From Ustulina deusta (taxonomy: Eukaryota > Ascomycota > Sordariomycetes > Xylariales > Xylariaceae), in the NCBI GenBank assembly GCA_023159155.1, contig JAJNNX010000060.1, forward strand, positions 62,001 to 126,000: a DNA stretch of 64,000 nucleotides, read 5' to 3'. A program made the position numbers and the translations under genes. Positions 25,508 through 35,601 of the stretch are shown in pieces. Position 1 is the first letter of the stretch. Each line of letters begins with the position of its first letter. Below the pieces are notes generated by a model that saw only the letters and a program-made list of their open reading frames with translations, ran no database searches and was not told the origin of the DNA.

Positions 25508-27240
25508 ATGTCAGCGACAGCCGCCGTACAGAGCGCCAGCGAGATCGACGAGTCGCCAGTTCCAGGCACCGTCCATCTCGTCGACCTGCAACACGCCATG
25601 GCGACGCGCCACGCCGCGAGTCAGGAGGACATCGTGCTGGTGCCGACGCCGTCCTCGGACCCGGAAGACCCGCTGAACTGGAGTCCGAACCGCAAGTACC
25701 TGGCGCTCGCCTGCGCGCTGCTGTACACTTGGTTCAACGGCATCGCCCTCTCGGTCGTGTACTCGGTCATCGTGCCTCTGTCGTCGGCTCTCGACGTCAC
25801 CGTCGCCGGCCTCAACGCCGGCACGGGCTACATGTTCCTCCTGCTCGGCTGGGGCCTGCTCTTCTGGCAGCCCTTCGCCCTCCAGTACGGCAAGCGCCTC
25901 ACTTATCTCGTCTCGCTCGCGGCCCTGACGGCCGTCACGGTCTGGGGTCCCTATGCGCGCGGCAACGGCCAGTGGATTGCGAAATCGATCCTGACGGGCT
26001 TCTTCGCCGCACCGATCGAGGCCCTGCCCGAGACCACCATCGCCGACTTGTTCTTCGCGCACGAGCGGGGCACGTATCTGGGCTGGTACGCCTGGACGCT
26101 CGCCGGCAGCAATTTCTTCGCGCCCGTCATCTGCGGCTTCATCAATGACGGGGTAGGCTACGAATGGGTCTTCTACATCCCGGCCATCTTCTGCGCGGTG
26201 ACGTTCGTGTTCCTGTTCTTCTTCATGGAAGAGACGAATTATGACCGCAAGACCGTCGGCGTTGTCGCTATTACCGCAGGGAGTCGGAGCAGTGTCGAGA
26301 AAGAAGTGGCAGTGGATGGAGGTGAAGAAAAGAGAGTGTCGAATGATGGTCTCGAGGATCGGCTTGCAGTACCGGCAGGCGTGGCAACACCGCCCGAAGG
26401 AACGCCTGCCAAGACCTTTTGGCAAAAGCTCTCTCTCATTGACAAGCCGAGACCCTTTGTGATGCACTACCGGGCCTGGCAGTCCCTGAAGCTCCTCTCG
26501 TGGCCGGTGGTCTTCTACTCTGGTTTCAGCTACGGTACCTACCTCATCTATTTCAACATTCTCAATGCAACGGCCTCGCTTATCTTAAGCGGGCCGCCTT
26601 ATAATTTCCAGCCCGCCATGGTTGGTCTTACCTACATATCCTGCCTCATAGGTGTCACTGGCGCGTAAGTCCATTTCAGACACTACAGTTGTCAAAGCAA
26701 TGGGGCTCGTTGCTCACAATCTTTAGATCCGCCTTCACGGGTGTATTCTCTGACCGATTCGTCATTCGATTAGCCCGTAAGAACAACGGCATTTCTGAGC
26801 CTGAGCACCGTCTCTGGCTGTTCTCCATCTCCACCATCGTGATCCCCTCATCTTTAATCCTTTGGGGCGTCGGCGCTGCTCACGGCGTCCACTGGTTCGG
26901 CCTCGTCTTCGCGATGGGCACGACAGCGTTCGCCAATACAATGGGCATCACCTTATCGGTGGCGTACCTCATCGACACGTACCGCGACATCTCAGGCGAT
27001 TCCCTGACGACCTGCATTATCATACGGAACACGATGAGCTTTGCTATCGGGTACGGCATCACACCCTGGGTCGAGGATCTGGGGTACCAGGACTGCTTCA
27101 TTAGCGCCGCTTTTGTGGGCTTGGCTATCTGCAGTGTCTTCCTCATTATGGTGCGCTGGGGCAAGATGCTCAGGGAAAAGAAAAGGGTGCAGTACTGGCG
27201 CGAGGTAAAGAAGAGAATGGATGCCGGACTTGTCCATTAG
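25508..27240 (+). CDS. MFS transporter (DHA1-like), join(25508..26664,26727..27240)
   Basis: A 556-aa plasma-membrane permease of the major facilitator superfamily, probably proton-coupled; substrate unknown. The cytosolic N-terminus ends in [13 protein letters not shown] (about residues 55-68), the signature that precedes TM1 in fungal DHA1/HOL1-type carriers. Six hydrophobic segments follow, then a long charged loop (about 235-305), then six more helices and a basic C-terminal tail ([16 protein letters not shown]). The 62-bp intron has GTAAGT at 26665 and ends CTTTAG at 26726; splicing restores [13 protein letters not shown] in frame. The start has a fitting context (gccgcaATG). It borders the transposon island and may or may not belong to the metabolite locus 8 kb away. 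Family call firm, substrate not inferable. Confidence 0.9.
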
Positions 27241-27583
27241 GTATGACGTGCTCTCTCGGTGGCTGCATGTTACAGAATTCTCTCAGGTGGGTAACACATA
27301 TCCCCTGGGGTTAATTTTCTTCTCCTAGAGGAAGTACATAGGCAATCTATGTACCTTCTACGACATCAATATCATGAAGCTTCAAACATACCTACAAGGT
27401 TGTTCAGCACATAAATGAAGCCCATTAGGTATTTCGTGATCCACATACATACAGCCACATGCCACGGCCCACTTGAGGTTTTTCTTCACCTGACCGGCAG
27501 CACTCCAGGTTTAGGCAGACTGTTGAAGCCTAACCTTCAGATACGACCAGGGCTCCAGTGATCGATCCTAGAAGAGCTATCCA
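27241..27583. other. Intergenic
   Basis: No gene seen. The last ~60 bases before 27584 may encode the lost N-terminal part of the HET-domain gene (APVIDPRRAI-like reading with frame changes). Confidence 0.4.
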
Positions 27584-29241
27584 ATGGAAGACACTCGTCT
27601 TCAGATATGTCAATACATTGTGCATATTGCAACAGTCAGATATCTCACTTTGAGCCACCGCTGGGGTGATAATAAGTCCGTTGTTCTTACCTCAAGCAAG
27701 CTGGAACAGTTCTTGAAACGGGTTCCGCTCGACGGCCCAGAATCCAACCGAACCTTCATCGATGCCATGAAAGTAACTACGGATCTCGACCACAGTTATA
27801 TTTGGATCGACAGCCTCTGCATAATTCAGAACGACACTTCGGAGTGGGAGGCCGAATGTCCCAGGATGGGATTCCTTTACTTCAACGGTGACTGCAATCT
27901 TTCCGCTAATGGAGTGCTGGGGACCAATAACGCCATCATGTGTGATAGAGATCCAATTATTCATACTCCAGCGCTCATTACGGTGCGGGGTGTGGGGTCT
28001 CGATATGTTGTTCACATTCCAGGGGACGAACAATCATCCCAGATGCATTCGAAGCTGATATACGAACCTCCACTGTTCCAGCGCGGGTGGATCGTCCAAG
28101 AGCAAGTCGTGGCACCAAGATCTCCCCATTTCATGGAAGATAAGCTTGCCTGGGTGTGTTCGCAATTCTATGGAACTGAGCTGTGGCCTTCAGGAGCCCC
28201 TCAAGGGTGGATAGACTGGGCCCATAGGAAATGGAAAGAACCTTGTTCGAAGATTACTTGCCTTCGATGATAAAACGGCAATCTCGATTCCTGCGCCTCC
28301 GTTAGACCAGGTAGTGCAATGGGGCTCGCTCCCCCTGCCGCCGAGACTCTCGAGAGCTGCAATTATGCCCTAATCTATTCGAGCCTCATCAGATAGGATA
28401 GTTTATCTTGAGCTGGTATCGGCATATTGCAGGTCCTTGCACGGCCACACAGCTTACAAAATCAAGCAACGTATTGCCTTCTCTTTCGGGCATGGCCACT
28501 ATTTTCCAGAGGAAGCTTGGCTGTCGCTATTATGCCGGCCACTGGGAGAGCGGCCTATTGCAGTCCTTGTTGTGGCATATGAATACTGATGGGAGCACGA
28601 ACACGGGGCTAGAATTGCCGCCGAAGCCGGAACAAAGTCAAGATACCCGTTCCTATGTCGCACCTACATGGTCCTGGGCGTTTAGAAAGCTTAATTCAAC
28701 ATCCAAGTTAGACTTCCCTTTTTTGGAACCAGCACAACATCGAGCATATAGCCCTGTCTCTGACGTGGTGGATGTTTTGGTCATGCCTACTACCTCCGAT
28801 CTACTAGGAGCCGTAAGAGGTGGTTGCATTGTTATACGTGGTCCTGTATCCAACTTGGTCGTTGACGACGAGGATCACCTAGGATACTATGATATCCGAC
28901 GCTTCAATAAGTTTCCAACCAGGATCAAAATATACGCCGACGACCGGTCGTATCTCTCATACATACTCAAGACTTATTACCCACCGCAACGGACGAGGTC
29001 GTTTCCACCAAGCATCCCCCGGAGCTGTGAGATATTCTTGCTGCCATTGACCTGGACACCACAGATCCAAGAGGTACATGGCCTTCTATTACTGCGAGAT
29101 CACTGGGGAGCGAATAGTTATATGCGTGCTGGCGAAGTACTTATCTTTGTTGATCAGTCTCCTCCGGAGCACTATAGCACATTCACCCAAGTTGAGTCAT
29201 GGTGGGCAAATAAGCCACAATACTTGATGCGGTTACTTTGA
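27584..29241 (+). pseudogene. HET-domain (heterokaryon incompatibility) gene, probably broken
   Basis: HET-domain proteins mediate non-self recognition and cell death after fusion of unlike fungal strains. The first piece (27584-28270) contains YLTLSHRWGD and SYIWIDSLCIIQNDTSEWEAEC, the two hallmark HET segments, and FQRGWIVQEQ (for the F-x-RGWxxQE segment). The frame is lost near 28240, where LFEDYLPSM continues in another frame. A second piece (28408-29241) holds LTKSSNVLPSLSGMA and YYAGHWESGLLQSLLW, the usual HET C-terminal extension, and ends naturally. The usual N-terminal 100 or so residues before the HET motif are missing. An unrecognised intron could rescue the middle, but stops in all three frames around 28270-28400 favour a pseudogene. 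Confidence 0.75.
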
Positions 29242-29659
29242 TGAGGATCAAATAAAATACCTGTCTAAAGAAGCCCAAGTCCACTTGAAGCCGACTACTC
29301 GAATGAAAGCACAGATTGATTTAGTTAAGAACTTGCTACTATCAAGGGTTTTGTACCGAACTAGGAGGATTGCTCCTCTCGATACCTATGATTGAATGGA
29401 CGTAGAACCGAAGCAATGGAAGCACAATATGCCATAAAGAGCCAAAAGGGAACAGCAGCAATATGTATGTGTTTACTTACCTCATGTATTATTCACATAC
29501 CAAAGCTGAGATTATCGGCGTAATAACATATCGACAGTTAGAGAACGGTTCCATGGTTCGTTCATATGCACAGTAACGGGACACCAGCATCTACTCATCC
29601 AGTTATTGGTAGGCTTGCTGGTCTTGGTTGGGGGCGGATCAGAAACACGTAGGGGCATT
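29242..29659. other. Intergenic, convergent 3' ends
   Basis: Lies between the HET pseudogene and the end of the minus-strand aminopeptidase. No gene or structured element recognised. Confidence 0.4.
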
Positions 29660-31188
29660 TTACAGGTCCCAGGGAGACTCTGCCCGTCGACCAGTCAAGG
29701 GCACACCCCCGTCCTCGGTCACCAGGATGGGATCCTCTAACCTGACACCGAAGCCACTGCTCTTCCCAAGCCGTGTCGCTTGCTCGTTGGTCACATAAAT
29801 TCCCTAGATGATCATCGTGATTGTGTAAGTCACCAAGTTTTAGGCAGAGAACAGGAGGGATTCAAAGACCAACAACGTACCGGTTCATTCGTGACGACTA
29901 CGCCGGCCCGCAACTTTTCGTAATTAGCTCCGTTCAAATAAGGGTGCTCGTGCGTCTCCAGCCCCAACCCATGTCCCAGACGATGCGTATAGTACGGGCC
30001 GTACCCGGCCTCCTCGACAGGGACCCTCGACGCGGCGTCAGCATCGCGACAGGTCTCGTCGGGCCGCATTTTCTCGAACGCGGCCGTCTGGGAGCGCCGC
30101 ACAGTCTGCCAGATGGCCATCAACTCGTCGCTCACGACGCCACCAGGCGGGAGCATGGTGCGCGTGACGTCGCTCCCGTACCCATGCAAGGTGCTCCCGA
30201 TATCCACGAGGACAAACTCGCCGTCCTGCAAGACGGCGCCGCTCTTGCCTCCATGGGGATACGCGGCTTGCGAACCGAACAGCGCGAGGGCCCAGTATCC
30301 GTCGCCAACGCCAGCGCGCGTGAACAGCGCTCGGCCAGCGGCGACCACGTCCTCCTGCGTGATGCCGAGGCGCAAGCACCCCTGTAGGGCGCGCACGAGC
30401 TGCCGCGTGAAGGCATTGATGCCCTTCATGATGGCGATCTCCGCCTCGGTCTTGACGGCGCGCAGCTGCTTGACGTCGTCGCTCATGGGGATGACGTCGA
30501 CGCCGACGGCCTGCAGCCCGGCGGCGATCATGTGGCGCGTGTGCTCGTCAATCATGACCGTTCTCTTTCTCTTTCCCTCTCCCTCCCCCTCTCCCCACCC
30601 AAGGCGACCGCTCTCGAGAAGCACGGTGTAGGGGTCCCGCTCCTCGCGCCAGGGGATGGCGGCAGCGGCGGCGTCGCCCTCGAAGACCATGTGCTGCGAC
30701 GCCGGGTTGAGGCGGCCGGTCTCGAACTGCGGGACGAGGTACGAGAAGCGCGCGGCGCTGTCGAGGACCATGAGGTACGGGCGCTCCGAGAGGCCGAACC
30801 GCGCCGAGATGTTGGCGTAGTATGTGGACGAGGCCGATGGTTCGGCGATGAAGGCGTCGACGCCGGCGGCGCGCAGGGCGCTTGCGAGGACGCTCTGGCG
30901 CGCGAGGAAGTCGGAGCGGCTGATGGGCGGGACGTCGAGGAGGGAGACGTGCGGCTCGAGGGCTTGCCACGCGCATGTTTCGAGGGCGGAGGATGCGGCT
31001 TGGTTGGGGGGTGGAACGGTAGGGACGAAGATACCGGGCACGTCGATGGCGCCCGAGAAGAGCAAGACGAGGGCGAGGGCGGATGTAGCGCAGATCAGAG
31101 GCCACCGAAACGGCGGGCGCCGCGAGCGATTGGGAGGCGCCTGCGCCGGCTGGGGTTTCAGCATCGTAGCGGCCTTCGCGTTGTCCAT
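29660..31188 (-). CDS. Membrane-anchored M24 family Xaa-Pro aminopeptidase-like protein, complement(join(29660..29803,29881..31188))
   Basis: A 483-aa metallopeptidase of family M24 (creatinase/aminopeptidase P fold), which removes N-terminal residues preceding proline. An N-terminal hydrophobic stretch (WPLICATSALALVLLFSGAI, about residues 29-48) suggests a signal anchor, so it probably acts in the secretory pathway or outside. The creatinase N-domain (about 85-235) precedes the catalytic domain. All five metal ligands are visible: the two Asp of VDIGSTLHGYGSDVTR, His of HRLGHGLG, Glu of VTNEP and Glu of GVRLEDP. The 77-bp intron (GTACGT to CATCTAG on the minus strand) joins TNEP to GIYVTNEQ in phase 0, placing the last Glu in exon 2. 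G+C-rich coding sequence. The family is clear; peptide substrate unknown. Confidence 0.9.
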
Positions 31189-33925
31189 TGTCGATTGTCC
31201 TCCCCGAATGCGAGGCTATTGAGTGAGGGGGCGTCGGCTTGTTAGCTACCTAGGTACTTAGGTATCTAGCGTTTGAAGCGGGCCATTTTCGGCTCATCCG
31301 AGGATGGACAGGACGGGCGGGTGGGGTACCTCGGCTTGACAGCAGCGGCAAGCGCATTGATAGTAACTTCGGGCTTCCATATTTTTGAACTACCTAGGTA
31401 GGTAGCCAACAATCTCGTCGTTTTTGTGACAGCAAATAGGATGAGTCATGTATGTCGCCTTGTCGCTACAGCCTAGAGCTACAAAGCCGATTATACCGTG
31501 TTTAAGGGTGATGTCGAATCAGATCCTAGGATTCTTATATTTAAGTATACTGAGCCTGCTTCCATTTATCAGACAAGGTATTCAACTTGTAAGCTGTTAC
31601 TTTAGCATCTAGTTTAGCGCTGAGTAGTTTAACGGCATGGAAATCGTGGGACACCTTCAGGGGGTAATCATATGAGCTGGAAAACATAGGTCACATAGAA
31701 CAGCCAGAGTGCGGGCTTAGGTCCTCGTATGTATAAGTTTGATGTGTATGTCGAGGTTCCTCACTCAACCCCCGGCCGTAAGCGTCTCCAAACTCGATGC
31801 TGGGTCCTATCCATTCCGCCATGCGGGTCGTGCATATGTCGTTGACGACCCCCTTGCCGGCGGGAATCCGACAGCCCATGTAGAGCTAAATCATCTAGAA
31901 TAATTCATTATAAGTCAGTGTCAACTCTATTAGTAATTTGCATGTCGAGGTTAGTTATCCTTCCGTCACCTGGTTGGTCCTCTTGGTTGCGACGCCGTCT
32001 TATGCAGTTGAATTTTTCTACAGCTACATTGGACAGTTATCACCCAGGTCGAGCATGAGAGCATGAACACCTTTAGTGGCACTTGGAAATCCGGGGTATT
32101 CTGATATACATTCAAACGATATTGAACTAAAAGTTGGGATTGGGTATTCTTGAATTTATAGGGTTACAATAGGATAACGCAACGAGGCTTGTCACACATA
32201 GCACGCCTATTTTGCATAGAAATTCACTTGAGTGTGCTGGTCAAGTCTTTCCTATTATCAGCTAACAGAAAGCTAGCATGCCAGAATGGTTTTATCAAGA
32301 TCTGGTCGGTTTCGTGTTGATATTTTTCATAGAGCGTACTATACTAAATAGTGCGACTTGGCAGAGGAATATACCATAAATGGAAATAAACATGCCCCCT
32401 AACCCCATCGAGCGGTTGGTTTTAACCAGGGTTACCATGCCCTCTATGCTTAGTGACTAAGCTAGTAACTGTACGCAGTATCTATCTTAGTCTAAAAGTT
32501 TAAAAAATAAGAAGTTGCAATCATTAGTAAAAGTTCGCACAGATCACTAGCTGGAACAAGACATAAAAGACTCTCATTATCCCCATGACTACGCGTAAGA
32601 TAGCCTATGGGAGACAAATACGATGAAAAACTAAATGACGACAAGGAAAAAAGAAAATTCAACAGAATGTACAACACCAAGGATTCGCTGGTCGTCACCG
32701 ACCCAACTACTAATTTGGCCCTCTCCGGCTTATCTATGGGAGAGCGGACGGGATCCCGAGTTTTCCAGAGGGTATGGTCGTACATGGAAGACATGTTTCT
32801 TGTCTGAGGTTTTATCTGAGTTGTACAACGAGAAAATAAGTGAAAATCTATGAAAAATGTATTCAGTGATTGAATCATATATGCTATCTAAACCTCCGGC
32901 ATTTCGCATAAAATCACATTCTTAGTATAATGACAAAATCTTACCATCTCTTGGGTGAGGATGTAGATGAACTTTTCTTTATTCCATAGGACAACAAGAT
33001 TATCTTTGTGGAAACAAGTTTTCTTGACGTGGCAGCGGCCAGGCCTCTAGAGCGCGGTGTATGTGTTAGCTACGCGTCTTGCTTCAATATTTGGTCTTTG
33101 ACATCCCAATTAGTTAATATCCAACTTCCCGAGGTGGTTGTGGCTGAAATTTTTCCGAACCCTTGTCGTTCATCCTTCTTCTAGTCTAACTATCACGGGA
33201 CAGGACTGGGCCATCTTAAGAGAACATCATACGTGATATGATGCCTGGTTATGCCTCTAGTTCTGTATTGAGAACACCTTTTCTCGCCCTTGTTTAGTCT
33301 TAGTTCTGATAATCTAGATTAACCACTACACCGAATAACCAAACGATTGGCTGCTTTGCTTATTATTTAGTGCCTTTTTCATTTCCTTGTATCTGACACC
33401 TCTCTCTGCCTTTGGCGACTATTAGCCTTGTCTTTGTTAATACCACCCTCACTATCCGATCGACTCAATTGAGCAAGACTTCCGCGGGAACACCTTAGCT
33501 GCATCGGTAGGTTCCAGGGGCTATCTATTTGTTAATCAATTCGACCTGTATGCCAGTGAGGCTCCTGAGTCTCCCTTGCCGCAACCGTTGGAGTACTTGC
33601 TACTTAATTGGTTAATTAATTTATACCTTCAATACTATAAATCAGCAATTTGAATTCTTGATTGAGCTCTAGAGAGGATAGCGAAAGTCTTTCCAACCAA
33701 CATCCCTGTTTCTCTCCATTCCTTATTCCGTAAAATAATGACGTATAAATGATTTTTTTTTCTCAGTTTAAGTGCGCTCTTCCGACCAACTTCTCCAGCA
33801 AACACGCATATAACGCGGTATACTAAATGACGGTTATGATTTGATGTTAAGCATGCGTTCCAGCAAGCTCAATGTCGACGTCGAGACAAAATGAAATAAC
33901 TTTTGAGAAATGTGTAAAGATCCCT
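31189..33925. other. Long intergenic region (2.7 kb)
   Basis: No supported gene. Short palindromic tacctaggta/ctacctaggtag motifs occur at about 31246-31262 and 31390-31403. Overlapping reading frames on both strands at 32492-32878 (longest 128 aa, minus) show no family resemblance. Composition is normal, so this is not RIP-hit. It separates the transporter/peptidase genes from the NRPS locus. Confidence 0.5.
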
Positions 33926-34618
33926 TCAACGCTTCTCGTCAGGGGTGACAGACACACGTAGTGCATCCATCAGATTAGCTGGGCGAATGGGTTGATCGTC
34001 ATCAACCTTCAATCCTCGGAGAATGCGCGCCAGCATACAATAGGCCCCAATGATAATCAAAACCTCCACCAACTCCTCGTTGCTGAGAACTGTGAGAGCC
34101 TCCTCGATGGTCTCGTTGGTGTTGGTGAAGGTTGCCAGCTGCTCGTCAACGATGCGGAGGATGAGGGTGTCTCGCTTGGTCCACGGCCCCTCTCCTTTCA
34201 CTATGCTCTCACTGCTGCTGCCAATGGCTTCGACCTTGAGGGGATCCATCTCATAAAGCTCGCATACTGGCAGATTGACATCGTACATGTACTTGGCGCC
34301 AACTTTGGTGGAAACGCGAAGAACAATCAGTTGCTAGAAGCGGAAGATAGTTAGCCGTGATCTACATAAGGCCAGACAGGGAAACTGATGTACCCAGTCC
34401 AGTAGAGGAATAGTTCGTATTTTTCCGCTGAAACAACCACCAATGAGTCCCATCACATTTGGGAAAAGGCCGTGCGAATGAGCGAGTACAAGGAAGATAT
34501 TCCTTCGGAAGTCGTGCACTCTCAACTTGCTGGCAATTTCTTCGGGGGCCTCGTTGGGATCCACGTAGGGGACCAGGCAGGTGTGCCGGTAAGGGTCATT
34601 GTACGTCTTTGAAGCCAT
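33926..34618 (-). CDS. AhpD/carboxymuconolactone decarboxylase-like protein, complement(join(33926..34333,34394..34618))
   Basis: A 210-aa cytosolic all-helical protein of the AhpD-like/CMD fold. Fungal members have varied or unknown roles, some in natural-product pathways as cyclases or decarboxylases. Exon 1 gives NIFLVLAHSHGLFPNVMGLIGGCFSGKIRTIPLLDW, and a 60-bp intron (GTACAT to TTCTAG) joins it in phase 0 to QLIVLRVSTKVGAKYMYDVNL. The second half (WTKRDTLILRIVDEQLATF, then LSNEELVEVLIIIGAYCMLARIL) is the pattern typical of fungal CMD-like proteins. The redox CxxC of true AhpD is not present, so peroxidase activity is unlikely. The start is the ATG at 34618, because the open frame upstream lacks an ATG. 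It is divergent from the NRPS across about 980 bp, suggesting co-regulation. Confidence 0.82.
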
Positions 34619-35601
34619 AGCTACGGTGTGGTGCAAAGCTAATCAGTTGTGTCTAGAAAAATGTATTGAAGGGAAATGTAGTGAAGGGAGTTGTGGTGAA
34701 CACTGGAGAGATGCACAACCTGATCCGACAGTCATGACTTGAGTATTTATACAAAAGAGCCCTACCTTCGCGCAACACCATTTCAATCATATCGCATTCA
34801 ATAAGCATATTGAGTGGGGAATTATTAGAGTTCCCTCAACTCCAGTGTCAGAGTAAAAGGCGTTGTGTTCGTTGGCGTTCTGTACGCTGCAAATCTTACG
34901 GAGTAACTCAACTCCGCTCGTTTGCAGGCGGGTATGCGGGGGGAGCGCGCAGCTCATGCCGGTAAGAATCCCGATTGCAAAGAGCAATATGCAGTAAATA
35001 CAACCTGGGGCGCATTGAAACACCAATAGCGCTCAGGCTAAGATTACTTAGAAATGCATCGCGCAAGAGCGCCCCAGTGTCCTGATTCTAAGCTTTACTC
35101 TGGTAAGCTATCCATCCTCTGAGCTGGTCCCAAGAAGCGTAATGCATTCAACCCCAACATTCTTCCTTTAGGGTAGTTCGGCGGGAGAAATTCATATGCT
35201 CCGATACTATCGATAGTATCAATCACAATTATGTAGAGTAATCCATGGTTTAGGTGCAGCTGCCCCTATTCTTCCGATGTTCTTGTTGTTTTGATACAGA
35301 GCCACATTCTTGACTTAGCATCAGATGCACTAGGCAGCTAGGTAATACAGGTTGTTTTTTTACAACTGAGATGCACGATGGCCCTTCATTTCAGAGTATG
35401 CCCTTCGACTTGCGTGAGGTCTCTCAATACCAGCAAAAGGCCATCAGCATTCAAATAAACCCAGATTGCTCCTCTCTAAATTGCAGTCTTGATATCATTG
35501 ACTACACTCAGCAGCTTGACTTTGTTTAAATTAGACAATATTATCCAGACAATATACAAACATCATTCCACTATTAGCCCAATCGAATCATCGACGGCAA
35601 A
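34619..35601. promoter_or_regulatory. Divergent promoter between CMD-like gene and NRPS
   Basis: Shared upstream region of two genes pointing apart. It contains a perfect 18-bp palindrome at 35203-35220 and a nearby ttcggcgggag (CGG-rich, of the type bound by Zn2Cys6 proteins) at about 35177-35187. A 79-aa minus-strand frame (34787-35026) with a hydrophobic start is present, but I do not support it as a gene. Confidence 0.55.
35203..35220. promoter_or_regulatory. Perfect 18-bp palindrome, candidate operator
   Basis: gatactatcgatagtatc equals its own reverse complement. It lies about 380 bp before the NRPS start and about 585 bp before the CMD-like start. A dimeric regulator site is plausible; no factor is assigned. 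Confidence 0.5.

Noticed and set aside
25511..26467. 318-aa minus-strand frame antisense to the MFS gene
   Set aside because: A shadow frame of G+C-rich coding sequence; the plus-strand MFS reading is clear.
30532..31245. 237-aa plus-strand frame antisense to the aminopeptidase
   Set aside because: Shadow of the M24 gene, with repetitive Arg/Gly/Glu composition and no domain.
32492..32878. 128-aa minus-strand frame with plus-strand frames of 66-72 aa opposite it
   Set aside because: All overlap, serine/leucine-rich with no domain, and no splice-supported extension. Not reportable as a gene.
34787..35026. 79-aa minus-strand frame with signal-peptide-like start
   Set aside because: Could be a small secreted protein, but it lies in the divergent promoter, has no cysteine pattern or homologue that I recognise, and has no supporting gene structure.
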